From assembly GCA_016859345.1 (NCBI GenBank), contig CM029115.1:9061001-9125000 (forward strand): a DNA stretch of 64,000 nt. The letters run 5' to 3'. The notes beneath the pieces are model-generated. The model was given only the letters and a program-made list of their open reading frames with translations. It did no database searches and was not told the origin of the DNA. This stretch comes from Istiophorus platypterus. Taxonomy: Eukaryota; Chordata; Actinopteri; Istiophoriformes; Istiophoridae. The translations under genes and the position numbers were made by a program. Of the stretch, positions 38,319 through 49,779 are shown piece after piece; position 1 is the first letter of the stretch, and each line of letters opens with the position of its first letter.

Positions 38319-41300
38319 TTAGCCAAGGCTGGTGATGTTGGCTTTTCCACCAGGGGGAGCCACAATGCGCTGAGTGGTGCGACGAGGAACGTTGTCATCA
38401 ATTTGGGCACCTAAAAATAAAAATTAAAAAAAAAAAAAAATTAAAAAAATCACATACAATGCAATGTAACTTAAATGCTAAGTTGTGACAGAGGACAACT
38501 GCAAGGAATGAAATCTGTGCCTTGACTCACCAGACAGGCTGAAGCCAGACTGGTGAAGGTTGCGCACTGGCTGGTGGGTAAACTGCTGTTGCTGCTGCTG
38601 CTGCTGCTGCTGCTTGGCAGGGGATGTCTTCACTGAGGAGACTGCAGACATCACCTTTGGAGTCACAGTCACCTCACACACTGGCCCATCGTACTGGCCC
38701 CTGGGGACCCCTCGTAACTCTGTGAGCTAAAAATACGGGCGAATTCATCAGACCACAAGCTGTGTGGCTCACTAGCTGCCTATACTGTAAGAATTTAGTT
38801 CCTCTATAGCTGGATGAGAGTGTCTGCTCGGAGATGAAACTACTTGCAATCAGGACTCACCCTGCTACGTGCCTTTATCCTCTTGTAAACTTGGTCAGGG
38901 AAGGGTTTACGGCTGATGTAGCGCCCACAACCCTCAGTGGTGTGAAGGCTGCCCTCCTCCAACACAATTTTGCCCTGGCTGATCACCACCAGAGGACCTC
39001 CACGCACTTCTGTGCCCTCAAAGATGTTATACTCCACAGCCTGGAAGAAGAAGAGATTTGATCGAGAGAAAACCAAAACACTGCTCGGCCATTCAAGCTC
39101 ATAGTATGTCTTGTCACATGAATAGCATAAATCCTTACCATTACAATTTTTTAAATATATATTTATATATAATTATGCTTAATAAGGGAGAGGACCTGTT
39201 TGACTGATTTTCATTTGATATTGTCCAGCAACAAATCTGAAGGATGTTGTTTTGCCTGCTCCCACAGGACACTGTTTACTGTAATTACCATTTAATAAGG
39301 TCTACATTACAATACATTAATCAAAATTATACTTGCAGTCCCTCTAAGTAAGTTGACTTTTTCTAATAGTTAAACAACAGTGTTTGCACTGTAAAAAGTG
39401 TACTTTCTTATGCTCTTTTTCACCCTGATTCTGTATCACAAGGTATTACTAAATCTATTATGGCTCGTTTAGAGGTGTGTGAATTAGGTCTCAACACATC
39501 TGGGACTCATAGAGGACCAAAGACATTTTGGATAAGAGTCAAGAAAGGCAAATTAACCATCTGACCAGGTTGTGGCTCTTAGCCGAGATGATCTTTGTGA
39601 TATCTGGGTCCCACAGCACAAGGTCAGCGTCAGACCCCACAGCGATGCGGCCCTTGCGGGGGTACAGGTTGAAGATCTTGGCTGCGTTTGTGCTGGTCAC
39701 TGCCACAAACTGGTTCTCATCCATCTTGCCAGTCACCTTTTGGAACAGGACAACAATTCACATACTAGTTTTTAGACAAACATAAGAAATTACAAGGTAA
39801 TTTACTCCAGAGGATTTCATGATAGGAATTTTTGGACTATGTGAAACAAGCTCACCACACATTTGTCCCAGATTAGGGACATCCTCTCCTCAGTGCCATT
39901 GGTGCCCTCTGGGATTAGGGTGAAGTTATCTTTGCCTACTGCACGCTGAGAAGTCTGGAAAGTGCAATGAGCACTACCAGTCACCTGCAAGTCCCCACTA
40001 GGTAAGAAAGAAAGCAAGGTAAATAAGGAATCACTTTATATGTGCAATAAGTGTCACCTTTCAAACAAAAACAAAACTAATTATTCATGACAAAACTGTG
40101 ACATTTATTTGCAGTATTTAATATTCTATCTTTGTTGTAACTGTATGTAAGTCACTTGAGTGTTCCTCATTCGTAAAGGGCATTTTATAATGATTGTAGT
40201 CACAAAGAGAGGTACAACTGAATAAAAATAAAATGCTTCACACAGCAGTAACACATGTCATATTGTGTTCCTGCCATATTTAGGTCCTGGCAAAGAGCCC
40301 CTACCATGACAACAAGGAGTTGAGGTAGTCAGGGGTGGTGGGATCGGGGCTGAGTGGTGGAGAAGTGATGTAGGCTGCTGCCTTGGCCCAGTTCTTGCTC
40401 CAGTAATGGGTGCCATCTGTGCCCAAGCTGGCAGATATGGGCTCTCCATAAACCACAGCACCTATGGACAGGATGATGTCAGTGCAAGTGTGCAAGTACA
40501 GAGTGTTCTGGCAAAGAAGAAGTTCAAGATTTCTCTTCTTACCCCTTTTCCTGGCAAGAGCGATGACATCAGCAGCACTCTTGCTCATCACCTTGGTGAT
40601 GTAGAGTGGACAGTTGGTCTGATTGGCTATAGTGACCGAGCGATTGACTGCCTCGGCCTCCACCTGCAGACACACAAGGTCAGATACTTCAGCTCTGACA
40701 GCCCCTCTCCTTTAGATTCTGGGTCTTTTAATCTTAAAAGTACATTATCACAAAATATTTTCTCTTTTGGCAAGAGTTACTTGCAGAGAAACCAGTCCTC
40801 TCTCTTACCTCCTCTGGGTGGCTAAGGACATGCCCTTCAGGGCCAGTGATCCCCAGATCTAGAATGCGTCTCTGCTCCTAAAAACATCCACACAAAAACA
40901 TAACCATCCAAAACAGAAAAAAAACTGCTGAAAGCTAAGACTTAACCAACTTTATAAGTTGTTCTGTTACCTCTGCAACAATGTCTCCATTCTCAGCATG
41001 CACCTGCGCAATGGCTCCTAGATCTCTGATGACACTGAACACCTCATATATCTACAAGAAAATAACACACACATCAGCTCACATGTTGCTACAGTAAGGA
41101 CATCGAACAGCCAAGAAAACATGGGCTCTGACAGATGACTCAGCAGAGATCCCACTAACATCAAACACAAGCAAAGCATACCTGAGAGTCAGAAAGTTGA
41201 AAAACATCCTTATAAGCCAAATAGACCAGGAAAGAGTTGACACCTGAAGATAGAAAACTTATGAGAGAAAACAGCCAAAGGTGGAATAAAGAGAGCAAAA

Positions 41301-44300
41301 GAGGGAAAACCCAGAGCGAAGGAGAAAAGTAAAATCAAAAGGATAAAAATTGCAAAGCAAAAATAGAGTTACTGTTGAGTTACTGTTTTTCACTCAGTGA
41401 AAAGTGGTTGACCCCCCCCAAAGCAGTGTCAGAGAAAGACTTTTTTACTGAAACATTTCAGTGTACCTGTAAAAGTGACAGATAAGTCAGTGATTTTAAA
41501 CTACACATGGATGTAAGCTGTTGACTACATACCATGATCTTTCACTAGGGTCTCCATCTCTTCCTGAGCGCCTTTGTTCCACTCAGTGATGTCCACATGC
41601 AGAGAATAGTCACAGCAGGACTTGCTATCAGCCCACTCCCTCCACTGTTTGAAAGCAGCGACCAGGCTGACACCAGGCTCCGGCACCACATGGTCAACTA
41701 TACAACACAAACACACAGATCGGATTTATTGTGGATAAGCAAACAGTGTAATTAAATCATATGCTTGAAGGTATGTACATCTGCAGCGATGCAATGTCCC
41801 TACAGCATGATTATCCTGGTTTTAAATTGTTCAAAAACACATAGGAATCTGATATAATACATACTTATCATGGTCGTTCCCCCAGCCAGGGCCGCCCGGG
41901 TGCCCTGGTAGAAGTCATCTGCCGCCACCATGCCTCGATCAGGCATCTGGAATCGGGTGTGAACGTCAATACCCCCGGGCATCACCATTCTCCCATGAGC
42001 CTCTATGATCTTAACTCCCCCGGGAACTATGAGGTTGTCTCCAATTTGCCTGAAGGAGACAAATCAAAGAGAAATAAACAAAACAAACAAACAAACAAAC
42101 GTAGAGAGTAATTAAGGAAACATGATATAACTAAGACATCTAGATTCCAAGAATTAAGGTAATAGCATTATATTACATTATATCATGTAGATATAATGTT
42201 AAATAATGTAGTTCTGTCATTTCCTTATGGCACTTATAGGAGCCAGGAAAAAAAATGGTTGCAAAAACTTGAAACACAAATAAATAAATAAAATCTTCAG
42301 ATTGAACTTACTTGATGACTCCATCCTCCATGTAGATATCAGCCAAGAATGACTGATCATCGTTCACGATCTTTGCTCCTTTGATGAGGAGACGGTCACT
42401 CTAAAACAAGGAGACAGCGTTCACATGAAGCCCGAAGTCATCGAGCCATCGGCTCAGCAGAGCAAAAGAGCAAGGGATAATCTCCAGTAGCTGACAGTCT
42501 TTTCCATAACTGTACAGTAAAATTTACCAGTTTCACAGACTGAATAAAAAAATGACCTTGGGCCAACTTTAGTTACAATGAATTCTGCATTTTATTTCCC
42601 AGAAGTCTCAAGAAGACTTTTCTTGAGGACAGAAAGGATACAGCTTAAGTTGTGAAATAGCTCATATACGCCATATCGCTCATACAAATCACAGATCAGC
42701 CTACAGCAATCTCTGGCAACAATGATTAGGCTTATCCTACATGATTTATTAACACTTTATAGAGACATCATTGAAAGGGAGGGAGCAATTTTTGGATCAA
42801 AACCCTCAAGTAAGAGTACAAACTGTTGAGTGGCACAATTAGCTCCACCTGTATGAAATGAAAGGAGAGTGTATTAGCTGGCCTACTTCTCCTACAGGCC
42901 TCCCACAGTCTCTTAGGACGGTAGGGAGAGCTAATGTAGACAAAAGTGGTTTACGACAAACCTCCAAGCTAGAAACACTCAGTTTCTAGTGTTCAGAGTG
43001 GTTGGACACAGACAGCAGGAATGCTTGAGGTATACGAGTGATTTTTGGCATGATCTCGCAGGCCATTACTCTCTGATAAGTGGGTCATAAAAACCTTATA
43101 TCCTCTCTGTGTCCGAGTACTTAGCCATAAGCATGCTGAGGTTGTCATATGCGTTGGCTAAAAAAGGCTTTAACCGTGCAACATTTGCTGTAGCCCTTAA
43201 CTCCCTAAATGAATGTATCAGAGTGTAGAGCATGTATACATACATTTCTCTGCTGTAATAATGAACCCTCATGATTAACTCTTTAATCTCCAGTCATAAA
43301 ACCTAATTTATTACTGATAACTTAATGTACTTAGTAAAGGCCTCAGTGTGAAGCAGCATGCGCTATACTTTAAACGAAAGTCGAAACTATGCATCACGTA
43401 TTCAGAACTACACTCAGTTTATTAGGTACACCTAGATAAGACTAATGCATTCTAGGTGAATAACTGAGCCTACACCTATTAATATAAACAGGGTGGACAA
43501 AATAAAAGGAACACCTGACCATGCTTGGTTAGCAGAATACGTTACTTTTCCAGCATCATCATCATTTATGCATCACCATAGGGCTGCAACTAGGGATTGT
43601 TTTTCAAAAGACATCAGTTAATGAATTTCTTACTATTTTGCTTAAATGGTGAATAAAAGATCACTATCAGTGAATGATTTTTGTCTTATTAGCAGCCAAA
43701 TTATCTTTGACAATAATATGACACAAAGAGGAGTGTGCTCATTATGTAAAAACAATAACTTGATATGTGTCATAACTGTTATGTTTTTGTCATTCTTCTT
43801 ATTACTAAACTGACTGTGCCTAGATAAGGACGTACTAAATTTGACTTTGCAAATGGATACGATGAAGAAGGATAATTGTGAGGCAATGACTACAGCGTTC
43901 ATAGCAATGCTATCCCTCCTGCTTTAGGGCAAAAGTGAATCGAACAAATTCAGTTATTGTTCAGGGACAAAGCCTAACCTTGGCGTGTGGTTAAAAGCTC
44001 TGCAGAGTGAAGCTATCTGCTTCATTCCAAACTGGTAAATGGTGTGTGATTGTGTGTCTGAAGGCCTGGGGGCCTGCTGCAGAGTTGCTGCTGTCTGCAT
44101 GTTGTGTCTGGGATGTCAGAGCTATATGTTTATAACCCTGTCTTGAACCGTAAGAGACCTGACAACTATGTAGATAACTGTCTGAACAAAACAGGCCAGT
44201 ACATTTCACAAGACCTTTCGGTGCTATTAAATGATCAAACTTAAAGTAGTCGCTATCTATATGCTTCAGCTCTAACAGCTGCATGATGAAAGCTTAGTGA

Positions 44301-45044
44301 AAGGGGTTTGGATGGGTGCTGTCCAATGACCTACTTTGCAAAAGAGGTTTTACTTCTTTTAACTATCACGGCATCCCTACCCTAGTCCCTTAATACTATG
44401 CTACTATGCTTAAAAGCTGCACCACAAAACCCCATTTATAACAGTGTTTCAGAGAATCAGGGGCAAATAAACCAAGCTTGTTCTGCCTGCAGCACTGGGA
44501 GAGTTTGCAAAAAAAAAAAAAAAGGTGTCAACTGAAGAGGGCAGACAAGGTGTATGTCAGAGGATGGAGGATTAAAGATGAGAAGATGACAGTGAAGGAG
44601 CCTGTGCCCGAACATGTTAACTACACCCCGCAAAGCTGAGGATGCTGAGGAGAGGAGCTAACACTGCAGCTGCTAATGGCAGCTAAGGGAGCGAAGAGAT
44701 GCTTGAGCCAAGCTCTGTGCGCTCATCATAAAGAAAACTGTACCTAAGCTCCAAACGAGGGATTGTCAGAGAGCTCTGCTGTGAACTCGCTCCCCGGTTC
44801 TCATTGTTCACCCCGGGCTGTCAGTCCGCGGAGGTGAAGCGGGGCTGCCGCCGCCGATGACAGCGTCAGACCCAATGAATGGAAACGAGAGCTTAGCTGT
44901 CGGCTAGCTGTCGGTTTAATCTGGAGCCGCGCCGCACGTTAAAAAATAATGCCACCGCCGAGGGATAAATGGTATCTCTTGGGGCGATCGGACGATACTC
45001 ACTGTAATTCTTGGGATGTTCTTCTTTCCTTGGTAACCCGACAT
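38319..45044 (-). CDS. dpysl2: Dihydropyrimidinase-like 2 / collapsin response mediator protein 2, complete
   Basis: Fourteen coding exons (high to low): 45003..45044, 42312..42400, 41865..42049, 41533..41697, 41182..41243, 40971..41051, 40809..40877, 40543..40663, 40305..40461, 39856..39997, 39566..39736, 38861..39040, 38531..38726, 38319..38410. All phases join, giving 583 residues (human 572). The protein starts MSGYQGKKNIPRIT and ends RRTTQRIVAPPGGKANITSLG. The body is the amidohydrolase-like fold of the dihydropyrimidinase family, with MVMPGGIDVHTRFQMPDRG, LAGGTTMIIDHVVPEPG, AQVHAENGDI and SPPLSPDPTTPDYLNSLLS in family order. CRMP proteins are not known as active hydrolases; CRMP2 is a cytosolic tetramer that binds tubulin and acts downstream of semaphorin 3A in axon growth. 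The tail keeps KTSPAK (the CDK5 site, S523 here) and a serine four residues before it. It also has ten glutamines at 527-536, where human has two. The donor after exon 11 (CTG|GTCAGA) is weak but needed to reach AVEYNIFEG. The short CRMP2B-type start is present; I found no exon for the long isoform. Confidence 0.97.
38583..38612 (-). repeat. CAG/CAA repeat coding for ten glutamines in Dpysl2
   Basis: On the coding strand the run is (CAG)7 CAA (CAG)2, within exon 13 of dpysl2. The frame stays open across it and the flanking residues (KTSPAK before, PVRNLHQSGFSLSG after) are conserved, so it is an in-frame insertion and not a sequencing frameshift. Confidence 0.95.
42401..45002 (-). other. First dpysl2 intron, with a possible transposon relic
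   Basis: A 2.6-kb GT-AG intron. Near 43411-43433 it contains cactcagtttattaggtaca followed by cct, which resembles the terminal repeat of Tc1/mariner-type elements found in many fishes (CAGTGTATTAGGTACACC-like). A phrase gggtggacaaaataaaagga follows at about 43491. No transposase frame is seen, so only a relic is likely. An A-run lies near 44509-44524. Confidence 0.6.
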
Positions 45045-45390
45045 TTTGAGGATCCCTCTGACACAGCTGTCCCCCTGCCTCTCGGCTAAAGCTAGCTAGC
45101 TGGACTGGAAAACCTCAGCTTCCAATGAAAGGGTGAATGGATGCTCGGCTCCTCTGGCCAGTCGACGCCCTGGGCGGTTCCCGTCGATAGCGAGTAAAGT
45201 TTGCAAACCGCAGCCCGACAAGATGACGTGAAGCGAGTGGCCGAGTCCCTGCCTGACAGTCCGATCCTCGGATTTACTGCTGGTACAGGTCCCCGAAGAG
45301 CAGACGAGCAGCGAGAAGACGAGGGCCACGGAGGTACCGCGCATGCGCACTGCCCCACCCTGCACCGCCACAGCTCCATCTTTCCCCTAA
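44750..45390 (-). promoter_or_regulatory. CpG-rich dpysl2 promoter and leader
   Basis: CpG-rich sequence surrounds the first coding exon and extends about 350 bases upstream of the ATG at 45044, falling off sharply beyond 45.4 kb. This is the usual arrangement for a vertebrate CpG promoter. Minus-strand frames at 45092-45379 overlap the leader and show no recognisable protein. Confidence 0.5.
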
Positions 45391-48152
45391 TGTGTTTTCC
45401 TCAGTTTTTTGGGGGAAAACACGTTCTGGTCATCACCTGTTTTCATTGGTTCTATTAAGATGAGCACCAGAGAGGAACCAGACGTGCAAAATCATCGATC
45501 CTCCGCTCTATAAGTGGTTGGTTAACGATGCAATTGCATGTTTTTTGTGCCACATCAGAAGAACTTTTTTTATTTACAGGGATCAGACACCTTTTGCCAC
45601 AGTTTCTCTAATACCTGCATTAATAGTTGTTTCTAACATGGATAAAATTTCAATCACTGCATGTATAGTTTAAAATCATTGTAGGCAAGGTGGATGGATT
45701 ATGAGACAATGGGCCCCTTGGCAAAGAAATGTAAAAAGGGCTCCCACCCCTCCGGTGTAGGAGGAAGACAGTCGTTTGTAGTCGTTCTGCGTCTCTTTGT
45801 AGTCACTTTGTGTCTTTGTTTAGTCTTTTTCATCTTTTTGTAGTTGTCTGGCGACTCTGAATTGCTAACAAAAAATAACAACAATCACAATGGAAGGAAA
45901 ACCAAGTTATTTAGCAATGTGGAAGGAGACCAAGCTTTTTAGCCCAATAAAATTACACCAAGATGTTTACAGTAGTAACTCTAGGACATATTATACCGAT
46001 TTATGTAGTCTGCATACCAACATGACCAGGCTATATGATGACATGAAATGCACACCCATGTATGTTGAAGCACATTATATGTAGTAAAACATATTGTGAG
46101 AATTATAGACCTTGTATCATGAAACGATTATTAATCAAAATTAAAACTTTAGCATGTTTTTTTTAACAAATATGCAGGAGAGCTTCCTTGGAAATAATGG
46201 AGACAATAGGTGGCAGCAAAAAGGGCTCAAACTTGAAGATGTGTGACAGTAATAGAATAGATATTGATTCCTGAGACCACAGGAAAAGTTGGGGTCACAG
46301 TAGGCTATGATAGATACGGTTAAAAGTAAACCTATGGGCAAAGAGGCTGCCAAGGAGAGGGATTGATGGCTCCATTATTTCCAGGACATATTCCTTTTTT
46401 AGAAGGCAGACAAAAACCCACCAAAGATGGAAATGAGCTAGGTAGGACTTTATGATATAAAAGGATGTGTAAACCAGTCGGTAAAGCAGTCTGGTCCAGA
46501 ACAGTCTCAGGTTTATGTCTTATTTGTAAGAATAAACTCTACAGCACTGAACTCTGACCATCTCCAGTGCTTCATTGAGCATGTTCTTGGTTTCAAGTAT
46601 TTCTGAGGAGACTCTTTAATATGTTGATATAAGAAGTCCAGAGTCACATCTGGCAAAGACCTGGTCTTCGATTTTTTTTACATGATGTCACCTAAAACAA
46701 AGTTTCTGGCACTGGGGTCCCCTTACCCTCTGGACCCCTGGACCTGTACCCAGTAAGGCTGGTAGTCCATTCTTGGTGAGTGATGTTACACTTCAATGTC
46801 ATGGTATCCAATATAACAATCAGAAGGAAGAAATAAAAGTTTGACATAATACTTGACGTTAACTATCAATTATTGTACAAAAAAAACAAAACGCTTCATC
46901 AGCGACATCCAGTAGATCTGCTATTTAAATTGCAAACACAACACTTATTCCCCTAAAGATAATAAGCATTGTGCCTGGCAAGGAAATCAGATACATGACA
47001 AAGAGCATCCAGCACGAGAAGAAGATAGAGGGTAGAAACTTTTTCACCACAGAAAATTGTGGGGTTCATCCATGGATCCACCATCTATTTCTTATTTATC
47101 AAATGTCAATTGGTATTCCAATGACTACTAGATATAACATCTATAAAGCTAGAACAGTATCTCTCATGTCTACGTTATACCTCAAAGGAGGAAAGGCCTT
47201 GTGTAATATCTAGAACAAAATAGAGGTTTTCTTTGAGAGGGATCACCTCTGTGAATTGGGGTTTGAAACGCTGGTATACTTTAATATTGTGACATTGACA
47301 AAAGTCAGATTGCTGAAAAGATTTCATCTTTTGTAAATGTGTTATCAGAGTGCAATCCACCTCTGTCATTATCAACAATGCTATATTTCTTCTTTACTGT
47401 TCTGTCTTCACTGTAAACAGTGAAGAAAGGACTAAACAAACAAATATATACAAATAGCAAAGAAAACAGATATTTTTTAGATATGCAATTTGGGGCATCC
47501 ATGGCCTAAAGAAAAGTAGACAAGTGAGCCTTTGTTGAAGAGGTTTTATCACTGAATTGCCAGGATAAATCTGGGTGGGGAATGTGAAAAATGGCACCCA
47601 TTACCACCATCGAGGAGCCTTTAACACTAAACTTTAAGCTTCAACTCTGCAGCTGCTCAGTGGCCTGCCTCAGTGGAAGTACCGGACAGCTTCCAGGCAG
47701 TTTTAACTCAGAGTGTGAAAATTAGAAAAAATAGCATTGCTCTCAGTGAATCTCCTGGATTTAAAAAAGGTAACATATCCATATAGATATTCTGGATCTT
47801 CTATAGAATCTAACACATATGTAACAGTGAACTCCCTTTTAACTGGTCGTGTTATATTAACTTACATAGGTTATCACAGAAGTTACAGGATATTTAGTTA
47901 GGAGTTTAAACTTTACCCAGATCAGAAGGTAAAGACACGAGTTTAGAAAAGGATACCGGATTAGTGACACTTGAATTGGGCAGGCAGGAGAAAAACAAGT
48001 CCAAGGACCTGGGTGATTTATCCTATATGAAAACCTACCCAGACATGCAACCATCCTACACATTCTCTTTCCAACTCATTATTATAATCATGCTTGTGAA
48101 ATGTAAATTAACTTGCTGCTCACTAAGAAACCCATAATGATGATATGCGCAT
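45391..48152. other. Intergenic stretch between dpysl2 and bnip3l, with repeats
   Basis: No gene is recognised; I recall PNMA2 at this place in human, and I see nothing like it here. A repeat with internal 21-base periodicity lies at about 45680-45860. The rest is AT-rich sequence with short frames lacking support. Confidence 0.5.
45680..45860. repeat. Interspersed repeat with tandem tttgtagtc-type units
   Basis: The segment begins ggtggatggattatgagaca and then has repeated units of about 21 bases built on tttgtagtcgttctgcgtct and tttgtagtcactttgtgtct. I recall similar sequence from repetitive DNA of many fishes. No coding potential. Confidence 0.5.
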
Positions 48153-49779
48153 TTTATTGGTTATTAAGGCTCAAATAATGCAACAAGATCATTGGAGCTC
48201 TATTCACTTCCTTTGTATTTATATCTAAGCCACTGTATACAGTACAAACTTTATTCAAATTCCAAAATGCTCTGTATTGCACACTGATCGACTGCACATA
48301 AGCCTGTTATGATGACATGTACAGTTTATGAGTTAGTATAAGTTATATTATGCATTAAAGCCTAAATGCATGTTGAGTGTTTGAAAAACCAATACTGCCA
48401 CTACAGCCAATACTGTACTAAATACTGTATTATGGCTGATGATTTTTCATATGATAATAATGCCATCCATTTACAAACACTGACAGAAGAGTCATCCTAT
48501 CAGCATCAATATACAGAAATCACATGCATTTTCTTCAGGAAATACTTCTCATGTCTGTTTCTATCATTTTTCTGGAAGTTCTACACACAGTGTACCTTGT
48601 TAATTGTATCATACTATGTGAAATGATTGCACAGTGAAATCTAGATAAAAGTCAGATGACACTCTTAAAAGAGGCCCCGGGAAATGTCTTCCTCTATGGT
48701 GGTTTCTGCAACTGATGCTTCAGCAATTAAATGACAGCAAAACACATTACTTACTCTGCCACAATGCATAAAACTATAATATGCATTAATACCAACATGT
48801 AAACAAATTATACAATGTCAAGTGGTGTCTATTACATGGGGTAGATCACAGCTTAAATTATTCTTTACATCTATATCTTTAAATACCTAAACATATAAGG
48901 AAATCAAAAAACAGTCTAAGATAAATCACCTTTGTGCAGTGGTGAAAGATGCAAATTTGGCACTTTGCCATTGCTGCTATATTTTTTGTAAAGAAGATAT
49001 GTAGGCAAAAAGAAAAAAAATAGCATATAGCCTGGTAAACTGCCATCTGGCCTATGTTCCACATGTATAATATATTCAAACAACCTCTCTGTAAAATTTT
49101 GGAGCTACATACTACATCAATGCTTAAGCTTTCCGACCTTTAAAAAAAAAAAACAACAAAACCCTCAGGAGTCAACCTGATTCAACTTCTATTCTCAAAA
49201 ATGTGAAAAATGTGTGGAATTGAAAAACTAATCCCACTTGTGCCACCCCCCGAAGTTTACTGCACCTTGAATAATAAGCTCAAAAAGTTAAGGCGATAAA
49301 AGTCCCTTCAGTTCCCAGAGCCGATTCAATTAGTTGCAGATATGGCGCATATATTTGGTTCATTCATTCTTAGGAGAAGGCCAGATTTCTTATGATGTAA
49401 CATCAAAACAAGTGGAGAAATTTCAGAAAAAAAAATCCACAACCTTAAGCCATCTGACATCAAATCCTTGTCACATATTTTTGAGTTGGAATAGGATGAC
49501 TAATATAGTCCTGCTTTAACAGCATTTGTTAACTACTGGATTCAAGTCTGTGACAACTGCTACAGGTACAATGTTGCTCTGTGTCAAAATGTGATGGAGT
49601 GCAACCACATTACATAATGTCTATACTTCTATAACTAACATCTACAATGGGACATGACTGGATGCTGACTAGAAGGGAAATGTGGGCACATAGTAGATGC
49701 AGAGAGACATTTTGACTACAAGAGGATGGTGGAAAGACTTGGAGACAGGGGAACATCCAGGCACTGCTCCATCCTCTAT
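48153..49779 (-). other. Probable bnip3l 3' untranslated region
   Basis: AT-rich sequence downstream of the bnip3l stop. Minus-strand AATAAA hexamers at 48250-48255 and 48153-48158 are candidate polyadenylation signals, giving a UTR of about 1.5-1.6 kb. Long UTRs are normal for this gene in vertebrates. Usage is inferred only. Confidence 0.4.

Noticed and set aside
40406..40825. A 139-codon plus-strand frame across dpysl2 exons 8 and 9
   Set aside because: It is antisense to conserved dpysl2 exons and spans an intron without its own splice signals.
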